Source: Actinomadura cremea | GTDB lineage: Bacteria > Actinomycetota > Actinomycetes > Streptosporangiales > Streptosporangiaceae | Direction: 5' to 3' | Assembly: GCF_014648495.1 (NCBI RefSeq) | Contig: NZ_BMRF01000024.1 | Coordinates: 1-64,000, forward strand | DNA: 64,000 bases | Shown: positions 53,845 through 61,308 of the stretch, piece by piece | Position numbering within the stretch: position 1 is the first letter of the stretch | How the letters are laid out: each line of letters starts with the position of its first letter | Notes under the pieces: model-generated | The model's input: the letters and a program-made list of their open reading frames with translations, nothing else | Database searches by the model: none | What the model was told of the DNA's origin: nothing | Program-made: the position numbers and the translations under genes

Positions 53845-54657
53845 ATGGACGGCGACGACGAGCCGGACGGGGCCCGGCCGGGCGGCGGGCGCGGCGGTGA
53901 CGGGGCGGGCGGGCCGGTCGGGCTCTCCCTCTCCGGCGGCGTCGCGGTGATCCGGCTCGACGATCCGGCGCGCCGCAACGCGCTCTCCCGGGAGATGAGC
54001 GACGCGATCGCGGCGGCCGTCGACCGGGCCCTGGACGGCGGCGCGCGGGCGATCGTGCTGGCCGCCGCGCCGCCGGTCTTCTGCGCGGGCGGCTCGCTGG
54101 ACGCGCTGCTGGACCGGCGCGTCCCGCTCGCCGACATGTACGCGGGCATGGCGCGGCTGGCGTCCGCGCCCGTCCCGACCATCGCGGCGGTGGGCGGCGC
54201 GGCCATCGGCGCGGGCGTGAACCTGCCGCTGGCCTGCGACGTCGTCATCGTGTCCGACCGCGCCCGGTTCGACCCGCGGTTCCTCGACGCGGGCATCCAT
54301 CCGGGCGGCGGCCACCTGTGGCGGCTCGCCGCCCGCGTCGGGCACCAGGGCGCCGCGGCGATGGCGCTGTGCGGAGACGTCCTGACCGGTGCGGAGGCCG
54401 TCGAGCGCGGGCTCGCCTGGCGCCGCGTCGCGGACGGCGAGCTGGACGGGGCGGCGCTGCGGCTCGCGCGCCGGGCGGCGGAGCGTCCGCCCGCGCTGGT
54501 GCGGCGGGCCAAGGAGTCGCTGCGCGCGAGCCTGACGCTGGACGAGGCGGAGGCCGCGGCCGTCGAGCTGCGCGCCCAGCGGTGGTCGGTGGAGCAGCCG
54601 GAGTTCCACGAGCGGGTGCGCCGCATCCGCGAGCGGGTCTGCGGCCGTGCGCCCTGA
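53845..54657 (+). CDS. Enoyl-CoA hydratase/isomerase (third of three)
   Basis: 270 residues. A Gly/Asp-rich leader of about 25 residues precedes the crotonase fold. Oxyanion segments: VFCAGGSLDALL and VGGAAIGAGVNLPLACDVVI; the catalytic region RFDPRFLDAGIHPGGGHLWRL has Asp where classical hydratases have Glu. The C-terminal helices include RRAKESLRASLTLDEAEAAAVEL. It is followed 48 bases later by a GntR gene on the same strand and was probably placed under its control. Confidence 0.86.
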   Translation: MDGDDEPDGARPGGGRGGDGAGGPVGLSLSGGVAVIRLDDPARRNALSREMSDAIAAAVDRALDGGARAIVLAAAPPVFCAGGSLDALLDRRVPLADMYAGMARLASAPVPTIAAVGGAAIGAGVNLPLACDVVIVSDRARFDPRFLDAGIHPGGGHLWRLAARVGHQGAAAMALCGDVLTGAEAVERGLAWRRVADGELDGAALRLARRAAERPPALVRRAKESLRASLTLDEAEAAAVELRAQRWSVEQPEFHERVRRIRERVCGRAP

Positions 54658-54705
54658 CGCCCCGGTCGGCGGCGTCGGACCGGGGATGCGGACGGAGGGT
54701 GTGCG

Positions 54706-55395
54706 GTGGAACTCGACAGGGCGACCGGCCTGCCCGCGCCGGACGAGGCGCTGGTGCGGCGCAGCAGCGGCGAGCGGGCGGCCCTCTACGTCCGCCGGCT
54801 GATCTTCGACGGGAGGCTGCGGCAGGGCGACCGGGTCCCCCAGGACGACATCGCGCAGGCCCTCGGCGTCAGCCGCATCCCGGTGCGGGAGGCGCTGCTC
54901 TCCCTGGAGCGGGAGGGGTGGGTCACCATCCGGCCGCACCGCGGCGCGTTCATCGGCGCCCTGGACGAGACGGCGGTCCGCGACCACTACGCCCTGTACG
55001 GGCTGGTGTTCGGCTTCGCCGCGCGGCGCGCCACCGAGCGCCGGCCGCCCGAGCTGGCCGGGCGGCTCGACGAGCTGTGCCGCGCGATCGAGCGGAACGG
55101 CGATCCGGCGTCGGTCGCGCGCTGCAACCGCGAGTTCGACCGGCTCGTCCTGGAGGCGGCGAACTCCCCGCGGCTGCGGACGGTCCTGCGGGCGATGGTC
55201 GGGATCGTCCCGGGCAACTTCTTCGCGCTGGTGCCCGGGTCGGTCGAGGTGGAGCGGGCCGGGAGCCGCGCCATCTGCGGGGCGGTGCGGGACGGCGACG
55301 CGGCGGGCGCCGAGGCCGCCTACGCCGCGATGCTGCGCGAGCAGGGCGACCTCGTCGCCGCGCTGTTCACCGAGCGGGGACTGTTCGCCGGTTGA
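54706..55395 (+). CDS. FCD-type GntR regulator (second of a paralogous pair)
   Basis: 229 residues. Winged HTH with ALYVRRLIFDGRLRQGDR and AQALGVSRIPVREALLSLER; FCD domain with REFDRLVLEAANSPRL and GIVPGNFFALVPG. The His of the FH metal motif found in the paralogue (49340-50095) is Asp here (FD), and the later His ligands are missing in both, so metal binding is doubtful. It probably senses a CoA ester or acid of this pathway. GTG start after GGAGGG; same strand as the hydratase gene. Confidence 0.87.
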   Translation: MELDRATGLPAPDEALVRRSSGERAALYVRRLIFDGRLRQGDRVPQDDIAQALGVSRIPVREALLSLEREGWVTIRPHRGAFIGALDETAVRDHYALYGLVFGFAARRATERRPPELAGRLDELCRAIERNGDPASVARCNREFDRLVLEAANSPRLRTVLRAMVGIVPGNFFALVPGSVEVERAGSRAICGAVRDGDAAGAEAAYAAMLREQGDLVAALFTERGLFAG

Positions 55396-55449
55396 CGCGC
55401 CTCGACGGCGGTCCCGCCCGCCGCTCGTCCCGAGGGCGGCGCTCCCCGG

Positions 55450-56217
55450 TCAGCGGGGGGCGAAGCGCTGGCCGCCGTCCAGCCGGATGGTCTGGCCGTT
55501 CAGCATGGGGTTGCGGACGATCGACTCGGCGAGCCACGCGTACTCGTGCGGCAGCCCGGGCCGGCGGGGGAACGCGGCGTCCTTGGTGAGCTCGGCGACC
55601 AGGTCCGGGGGCGCGCCCTCCAGCAGTCCGGTCGCGAAGAGGCTCGGCGCGATCGCCATCACCCGGATGCCGAGGCTGCCGAGGTCGCGCGCCATCGTCA
55701 GGCTCATGCCCGCGATGCCCGCCTTCGCCGCGGTGTAGGCGACCTGCCCGATCTGGCCCTCGAACGCGGCGATCGACGAGGTGTTCACGATGACGCCGCG
55801 CTCGCCCTGGTCGTCCGGCTCGTTCTTGCTCATCCACCACGCCTGGAGGCGGTTGAGGTTGAACGTGCCGATGAGGTTCCACTCGATGATGCGGCGGAAG
55901 TCCGCGAGCGGGAGCGGGCCGTCCCTGCCGATCGTCCGCTTGCTGACGCCGCCGCCCGCCGTGTTGACGGCGATGTGCAGGCCGCCGTGCGCGTTCAGCG
56001 CGTCCTCCAGCGCCCGCTCGACCCCCTCGTCGTCGGTCACGTCGCACGGATGGAACGTCGCGTCGCCGCCCAGCTCGGCGACCGCCTGCTCACCCTTGCC
56101 CGCGGGCAGGTCGAGGACCGCCACGGACGCGCCCCGCTCGGCCAGCAGTTCGGCCGTCGCGCGCCCCATGCCCGACCCTCCGCCGACGACGACGGCCGTC
56201 TTCTTCGCGATGTCCAC
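55450..56217 (-). CDS. SDR 3-hydroxyacyl-CoA dehydrogenase-like
   Basis: 255 residues. The cofactor motif is VVVGGGSGMGRATAE, with Asp in AVLDLPAGKGEQ (NAD-type), NTAGGG near 87, and the catalytic YTAAK. The segment WNLIGTFNLNRL and the C-terminal NGQTIRLDGGQRFAPR follow the 17-beta-HSD10/3-hydroxyacyl-CoA dehydrogenase type II pattern. It would oxidise the 3-hydroxyacyl-CoA made by a hydratase. It lies 56 bases downstream of the ligase on the same strand, with an AT-rich patch between, so it may have its own promoter. Confidence 0.88.
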   Translation of the reverse strand: MDIAKKTAVVVGGGSGMGRATAELLAERGASVAVLDLPAGKGEQAVAELGGDATFHPCDVTDDEGVERALEDALNAHGGLHIAVNTAGGGVSKRTIGRDGPLPLADFRRIIEWNLIGTFNLNRLQAWWMSKNEPDDQGERGVIVNTSSIAAFEGQIGQVAYTAAKAGIAGMSLTMARDLGSLGIRVMAIAPSLFATGLLEGAPPDLVAELTKDAAFPRRPGLPHEYAWLAESIVRNPMLNGQTIRLDGGQRFAPR

Positions 56218-56243
56218 GCTGAACGCCCTCCTTGAGCTCGGAT

Positions 56244-56260
56244 TTGTATATTAGATTCAA
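56244..56260. promoter_or_regulatory. AT-rich core TTGTATA-N4-ATTC before the SDR gene
   Basis: A variant of the TTGCATA-N4-ATCT core with the same spacing, 27-43 bases upstream of the SDR start, followed by AAT. Confidence 0.4.
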
Positions 56261-56273
56261 TTTGCGTGGGCGA

Positions 56274-57752
56274 TCAACGGGCGCGGGCCCGCAACGTCGC
56301 CTTGTCGACCTTCCCGGCCGCGTTCAGGGGCAGCTCCCCGACCCGCCGGAACGTGCGCGGGACCTTGAACCCGGCGAGACGCTCCCCGCAGAACTCCCGC
56401 AGCTCGCCGTCCGGCACGTCCGCGCCGACGACGAACGCCACCGGAACCTCGCCCATGCGGTCGTCCGGGACCCCGACCACCGCCGCCGCCCGCACGCCCG
56501 GATGCGCGCCCAGCACCCGCTCGACCTCCGCCGGATACACGTTGAGGCCGCCCACGACGACGAGGTCCCGCAGCCGCCCGACCACGCGCAGGCGGCCGCG
56601 TTCGTCCAGCTCCCCCGCGTCCCCGGTGTGCAGCCAGCCGTCGCGCAGCGCCGCCGCGGTGGCGTCCGGATCGTCCAGGTATCCGGCCATGAGCCCGGGA
56701 CCGCGCACGAGGATCTCGCCCGTCCCCTCCGCGATGCGCACCCGCACGCCGGGAACGGCGGTGCCCGAGGTGCCCGCCACCGCGTCGACGGGGTCGCCCG
56801 CCCGCGTCATGGTGCACACCCCGCCCGCCTCGGTGATCCCGTACGCGGTGAACACCGTCCGGACGCCCAGCCCGTCCCGCAGATCGCGCACGAGCCGGGG
56901 CGGGACGTCCGCCGCCCCGGTCACCGCGACGCGCACCGGGCCGGACGGGCGCTCGTCCAGCAGCGCGCGGTACATGGCGGGCGGCCCCTGCAGGAACGCG
57001 GCCCCGCCCGCCCCGACGAGCGCCGCCAGGGCGGCGGCGTCGAAGGTCGCCATCGGCACCGCCGTGGCCCCGGCGACCGCGCACGCCAGCAGGCCCGTCT
57101 TGTGCCCGCCTACGTGCGCGAACGGCGCCACGATCGGATACCGGTCGGCGCTCCGCAACCCGGTGATCCCGACCCAGGACCGCGTCGTCGAGACCAGCCC
57201 GCCGTGCCGCAGGAGCACACCCTTGGGCCGTCCGGTCGTACCCGAGGTGTACTGGACGTGGCTGACGGACTCGCCCGTCAGCGCTCCGGCGCGGCGCGGG
57301 ATCTCGCCGTCCGGAGGAGGCCGCCGGCGGCCGGACGGTCGCACGGGACCCACCACCCGCGGGGCTCCCGCCCGCGCGGCGTCGGCCGCCAGGTCGCGTC
57401 CGAGGAACTCGCCGTGCGCGACGACGACGCGGCAGCGGGAGCGTCCGATGATGTCGGCGGCCTCCGGCACGGTGTAGCGGGTGTTGACCGGGACGACGAC
57501 GGCACCGGCGAACGAGGCTCCGTAGGCGGCGACGGCCCACGGCAGCCCGTTCGGCAGCCAGATCCCGACGCGCTCGCTCGGCGCCACGCCCGTCCGGACG
57601 AGTTCGGCGGCGGCGGTGCGGGCCGCCCCGAGCAGTTCGGCGTACGACACCGCCCGCGCCCCGTCGACGATCGCCGGGACGTCCGGCCATCGGGCGGCGG
57701 CGCGTTCCAGCAGGCCCGGCAGCGTGTCCGCCGCCGCGGTGAAGGCGTCCAT
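56274..57752 (-). CDS. AMP-forming acyl-CoA ligase
   Basis: 492 residues. Phosphate loop VQYTSGTTGRPKGVLLRHG, acyl-site TAYGITEAGGV, A8 motif DLVVVGGLNVYPAEVERVLG, and C-terminal Lys in NAAGKVDKATLRAR. It is the shortest of the intact ligases, with a reduced middle domain, and is closest to long/medium-chain FadD proteins used in small-acid activation. The ATG at 57752 follows GAGGGGG and starts directly at the ligase N-terminus. Divergent from the MaoC gene across a 58-base gap with a perfect palindrome. Confidence 0.88.
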   Translation of the reverse strand: MDAFTAAADTLPGLLERAAARWPDVPAIVDGARAVSYAELLGAARTAAAELVRTGVAPSERVGIWLPNGLPWAVAAYGASFAGAVVVPVNTRYTVPEAADIIGRSRCRVVVAHGEFLGRDLAADAARAGAPRVVGPVRPSGRRRPPPDGEIPRRAGALTGESVSHVQYTSGTTGRPKGVLLRHGGLVSTTRSWVGITGLRSADRYPIVAPFAHVGGHKTGLLACAVAGATAVPMATFDAAALAALVGAGGAAFLQGPPAMYRALLDERPSGPVRVAVTGAADVPPRLVRDLRDGLGVRTVFTAYGITEAGGVCTMTRAGDPVDAVAGTSGTAVPGVRVRIAEGTGEILVRGPGLMAGYLDDPDATAAALRDGWLHTGDAGELDERGRLRVVGRLRDLVVVGGLNVYPAEVERVLGAHPGVRAAAVVGVPDDRMGEVPVAFVVGADVPDGELREFCGERLAGFKVPRTFRRVGELPLNAAGKVDKATLRARAR

Positions 57753-57772
57753 CCCGACCCCCTCTCGTGTAT

Positions 57773-57790
57773 TTGATACATTATTCAAAA
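57773..57790. promoter_or_regulatory. Palindromic operator in the ligase/MaoC divergent gap
   Basis: TTTGA-N8-TCAAA, perfect five-base arms, lies 21 bases from each start codon (57752 and 57811), so one bound protein could control both. Confidence 0.5.
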
Positions 57791-57810
57791 ATTGACGAGA
57801 GGGGCAGGGC

Positions 57811-58263
57811 ATGCGCGTCCTCAACGGGCTCGACGAGCTGCGGGCCGCCGTCGGCGAGCATCTCGGCCACAGCGACCACCGGGCCGTGACGCAGCGGGAC
57901 GTCGACGCGTTCGCCGAGCTCACGGGCGACGACCAGTGGATCCACGTCGACACCGAGCGCGCCGCGACGGGGCCCTTCGGCGGCACCATCGCCCACGGGC
58001 TCCTCACGCTGTCGCTCGGCCCCCGGCTCGCCCGGACGATCTACCGGATCGACGGCATGAAGATGGGCGTCAACTACGGCTACGACCGGATCCGCTTCCC
58101 CTCCCCCGTCCCCGTCGGCGCCCGCGTCCGGCTCGGCGCCACGCTGACGTCCGTGGACGACGTCCCCGGCGGCGTCCAGGTCGGCATCGAGTTCGTCTGG
58201 GAGGTCGAAGGCGCCGCGAAGCCCGCCTGCGTCGCCCGGATGCTGCTCCGCTACACCGCCTGA
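57811..58263 (+). CDS. MaoC-type enoyl-CoA hydratase
   Basis: 150 residues, single hotdog domain. The hydratase-2 motif is TGDDQWIHVDTERAATGPFG, with catalytic Asp40 and His45, and the Gly-rich end GTIAHGLLTLSL; a later segment reads MGVNYGYDRIRFPSPV. MaoC-type enzymes hydrate 2-enoyl-CoA to the R-3-hydroxy ester. It complements the crotonase-type hydratases of the island and may serve bulky substrates, as hotdog dehydratases do in sterol side-chain breakdown. Single gene; GAGAGGGG just ahead of the ATG. Confidence 0.9.
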   Translation: MRVLNGLDELRAAVGEHLGHSDHRAVTQRDVDAFAELTGDDQWIHVDTERAATGPFGGTIAHGLLTLSLGPRLARTIYRIDGMKMGVNYGYDRIRFPSPVPVGARVRLGATLTSVDDVPGGVQVGIEFVWEVEGAAKPACVARMLLRYTA

Positions 58264-58337
58264 CCCCGCGCCCGCCCCTCCCCGTCCGCCCCCACGCCCC
58301 CGAACACCCCCGGCCCCGGACCGGCCGCTTCCGGACG

Positions 58338-58742
58338 TCAGCCGGGCGTGATACGGCGATGGGCCAGGCGCCAGCCGGACGGCTCGCGGCGGAACGTGTC
58401 GCGGTAGTGGCCCATCGACTCCAGGCGCGGCGCGGTCGCGGTGGCGGAGTAGAACTGCCAGTACGACTCCGCGACGGCCGAGTCGGGGCCGACCGTGACG
58501 GCCGTGGTGGTGATGACGTGGCGGGTGTGGGACCCGGGGCCGGTGGCGCCGTCGGCGCGGCGCCGGGCGCCGGCGGCGACGATCTCGGCGCGGCCGTGCT
58601 TGACGGGCACGCCGGGCATCTCCCAGACGGCGTCCTCGGTGAAGCGGTCGCCGTAGTCGTCGAGGTCTCCGTGGTCGGACAGGTGCGCGATCCGGGCCAG
58701 GACGTCGCGGATCTCCAGCTCGTCCCGGACGGCGTCGGTCAT
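58338..58742 (-). CDS. SnoaL-like / NTF2-fold protein
   Basis: 134 residues. The N-terminal helix EIRDVLARIAHLSDHGDLDDYG and the barrel strands DAVWEMPGVPVKHGRAEIVAAGARR and GHYRDTFRREPSGWRLAHRRI follow the SnoaL_4 pattern. Such proteins next to catabolic oxygenases may isomerise or hydrate intermediates; several have no known activity. ATG 58742 follows GGTGGAG. Divergent from the binding-protein gene over 83 bases with an AT-rich patch. It is unrelated in detail to the SnoaL protein at 20150-20653. Confidence 0.82.
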   Translation of the reverse strand: MTDAVRDELEIRDVLARIAHLSDHGDLDDYGDRFTEDAVWEMPGVPVKHGRAEIVAAGARRRADGATGPGSHTRHVITTTAVTVGPDSAVAESYWQFYSATATAPRLESMGHYRDTFRREPSGWRLAHRRITPG

Positions 58743-58756
58743 GGTGTGCTCCACCC

Positions 58757-58788
58757 TTGTTGAAGAATGGATTTAATATATAAGTTGC
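58757..58788. promoter_or_regulatory. AT-rich divergent promoter patch before the binding-protein gene
   Basis: On the minus strand it contains TTATATA-N4-ATCC, another variant of the common core, and AAATCCATTC, which is also present in the patch at 29187-29214. Confidence 0.35.
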
Positions 58789-58825
58789 CGTTGTACGAGT
58801 GTCGCCGGTCCGAAGGAGTCGCCCC

Positions 58826-60181
58826 ATGAGCCAGCAGGACGGTCCGCGCCACGCCGAGCGCATGTTCCCCGCCCCGGTCGACCACGGGATCGCGCGTCCG
58901 GACCGGGCGGTGTCGTCCGTGCGGTCCGGTACCGACACCGGGACGGACGGCGGCTACGAGAACGAGCTGTGGTACCAGGGCAGCGGCCGCATCGGGGAGA
59001 AGGCGGTCGAGTCGATCGTCGTCTACCCGCCGACGCGGGGGGTGGTCGGCCAGGGCGACCCGTTCGAGCCGGTCAGGATCGGCATCCTGATCGACATGGA
59101 TCTCGGGCAGCTGCTCGCCGACCTGGTCGACCCGGTGATCCTGGCGATCGAGGACGCGCTGAACGAGGGCGTCTACGACCGTCCGGTCGAGATCGTCACG
59201 GTGGACGCGCGCGGCCTCCCCCGGGAGAACTATCTCAAGGTCCGCAAGGGGTACCAGCGCCTCGTGGACGAGGGCTGCGTCGTCGTCATCGGGCCGTTCA
59301 TCTCCGACAACTCCGTCAACCTGCGCGACACGATCAACGCGACCGGCGTCCCCTGCCTGGGGTGGACGGGCACGACGCTGTTCCACGGCGAGTACTGCTT
59401 CACCGTGGCGAACGGCGACATCCCCGTCGAGGGCGGCATGGCGGCGAACTGGTGCTTCCAGAACGGCCTGGAGAAGGTCGGGTTCTTCTGGGAGCAGGGG
59501 TCGTCGGGCGACCTGTACGCCGACTACTTCCGCATGGCGGCGCGGCAGTTCGACCTGGAGGTGGTGAAGGAGGTCCGGCTCACGCCGAATCCGCGCAACT
59601 TCCAGCGGCATCTCGCGACGATGCGCGACCAGGGCGCGCAGGCGATCGTCTACATGGGCTACGGGTACTCGACGTTCCACTTCGCCGACGCGTTCAGGGC
59701 CCTCGACTGGGATCCGCCGCGCTTCATGGGCACCGCGTTCATGTTCTACTCCAACTCCAACAAGTGGGCCGAGGGCCTGGAGGGCTGGCACGGGGTCGAC
59801 CAGCTTGGCGAGGACGGCGCCAACCCCAACTACGAGGCGATGCTGGAGCGGTTCGAGGCGCGGTTCGGACGGGTGTCGCGCAACGTCGTGGTCGCGCTGT
59901 CGTACGACACCGCGCGGGCGGCCGTCCACGGGATCGCCAACGCGCGCATCGCCGTGCCGGAGGAGGTCAAGGCGGGCCTCGAGAAGATCAAGTGGATGCC
60001 GTGCACGAACGGCGGCCCCGGCTGCTACCTGACGTTCGCCGAGTACGACCACCGCGGCTACAAGGGCGACTTCCTCACCGTCCGGGAGCTGCGCGGCGGC
60101 GAGCTGCACTTCCGCGGCTACCACCGGCCGACGTGGCCGTCCAACACGCGGTCGCCGCTGCTGAAGCGGGGCGGGGAGTGA
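58826..60181 (+). CDS. Leu/Ile/Val-type periplasmic-binding-fold protein without signal peptide
   Basis: 451 residues. From residue 83 on it is a type-I binding protein: VRIGILIDMDLGQLLADLV, DPVILAIEDALNEG, VVVIGPFISDNSVNLRDTIN, CLGWTGTTLF and YADYFRMAARQFDLEVVKEV in the expected order. The start region MSQQDGPRHAERMFPAPVDH is hydrophilic: no signal peptide, lipobox or membrane helix is visible from the ATG at 58826, which has AAGGAG ahead. No ABC permease or ATPase is nearby. It may be a cytoplasmic ligand sensor (as AmiC is), or the true start could lie elsewhere. It is coupled to the acyl-CoA dehydrogenase downstream. Confidence 0.82.
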   Translation: MSQQDGPRHAERMFPAPVDHGIARPDRAVSSVRSGTDTGTDGGYENELWYQGSGRIGEKAVESIVVYPPTRGVVGQGDPFEPVRIGILIDMDLGQLLADLVDPVILAIEDALNEGVYDRPVEIVTVDARGLPRENYLKVRKGYQRLVDEGCVVVIGPFISDNSVNLRDTINATGVPCLGWTGTTLFHGEYCFTVANGDIPVEGGMAANWCFQNGLEKVGFFWEQGSSGDLYADYFRMAARQFDLEVVKEVRLTPNPRNFQRHLATMRDQGAQAIVYMGYGYSTFHFADAFRALDWDPPRFMGTAFMFYSNSNKWAEGLEGWHGVDQLGEDGANPNYEAMLERFEARFGRVSRNVVVALSYDTARAAVHGIANARIAVPEEVKAGLEKIKWMPCTNGGPGCYLTFAEYDHRGYKGDFLTVRELRGGELHFRGYHRPTWPSNTRSPLLKRGGE

Positions 60182-61308
60182 CGCCGGTGGATCTCGTCTT
60201 CGGCCCCGAGCAGGACGAGCTGCGCCGCGCCGTCCGCGGGTTCCTCGCCGAGACCTCGCCCGAGTCCGAGGTCCGCAGGCTGATCGAGTCGGACACCGGC
60301 TACGACCGGCCCGCCTGGGACCGGATGGGCGCGCAGCTCGGCCTGCAGGGCATCGCCGTCCCGGAGGAGTACGGCGGCGGTGGCGGCGGCCCGGTCGAGG
60401 TCGGCATCGTCATGGAGGAGATGGGACGGGCGCTGACGTGCGCCCCCTACCTCGCCACGGCCGTCCTGGCGGTGGAGACGATCCTGGCCGCGGGCGACGC
60501 GGGCGCCGCGCGCGAGCTGCTGCCCGGCATCGCCTGCGGCGTCACGGTCGCGACGCTCGCGTTCGCGCCTCCGGGGCCCGGCCGGGACGCCGGCCCGGCG
60601 GTCGCCGTGCGGGACGCGGGCGGACGGCCGGTGCTGCACGGCACGGCCGGGCCCGTCCTCGACGGCGCGGCCGCCGACCTCGTCCTCGTCGTCGCCGAGG
60701 GGGACGCGGGGACGGGCGTCTACGCGGTCCCGGGCGACGCGCCGGGGCTCGTCCGGACGCCGCTGGAGGCGTTCGACCCGACGCGGCGGCTCGCGCGCCT
60801 GGAGTTCGACGGCGCCCCGGCGCTGCCCGTCGGGGCACCCGGGGACGGGCGCCGCACACTCGCGACCGTCCTGGACCGGGCCGCGGTGGCGCTGGCGGCC
60901 GAGTGCGTCGGCGGCGCGCAGCACATGCTCGACACGGCGGTGGAGCACGCGAAGACGCGCGTGCAGTTCGGCCGTCCGATCGGGGCGTTCCAGGCGGTGA
61001 AGCACGCGTGCGCCGACATGTACATCGACGTCGAGTCGGCGCGGGCGGCCGCGCACCACGGGATGTGGGCCGCGGCCGGAGGCGGCGAGGGTCTGGAGGG
61101 GGCGGCGGCGCTCGCCAAGTCGTGCTGCGCGGACGCCTTCATGCGGGTGGCCGCGGAGACGATCCAGGTGCTCGGCGGCATCGGGGTCACCTGGGAGCAC
61201 CCGGCGCACCTGTACTTCCGGCGGGCCAAGAGCTCCCAGGCGCTCCTCGGCGACTCCGCGCACCACCGCGACGTGATGGTCACGCGCCTGGACGAGGCGT
61301 CAGCCTGA
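60178..61308 (+). CDS. Acyl-CoA dehydrogenase (third of four)
   Basis: 376 residues. N-terminal helices LVFGPEQDELRRAVRGFLAE; GIAVPEEYGGGGGGPVEVGIVMEEMG; the middle beta domain is short of the usual WCQGYSEPxAGSDLA motif and reads TVATLAFAPPGPGRD; C-terminal AVEHAKTRVQFGRPIGAFQAVKH and VLGGIGVTWEHPAHLYFRR. The weak middle domain recalls beta-type subunits. The GTG at 60178 overlaps the binding-protein stop (GTGA). It converges with a ligase gene, overlapping by nine bases. Confidence 0.87.
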   Translation: MTPVDLVFGPEQDELRRAVRGFLAETSPESEVRRLIESDTGYDRPAWDRMGAQLGLQGIAVPEEYGGGGGGPVEVGIVMEEMGRALTCAPYLATAVLAVETILAAGDAGAARELLPGIACGVTVATLAFAPPGPGRDAGPAVAVRDAGGRPVLHGTAGPVLDGAAADLVLVVAEGDAGTGVYAVPGDAPGLVRTPLEAFDPTRRLARLEFDGAPALPVGAPGDGRRTLATVLDRAAVALAAECVGGAQHMLDTAVEHAKTRVQFGRPIGAFQAVKHACADMYIDVESARAAAHHGMWAAAGGGEGLEGAAALAKSCCADAFMRVAAETIQVLGGIGVTWEHPAHLYFRRAKSSQALLGDSAHHRDVMVTRLDEASA

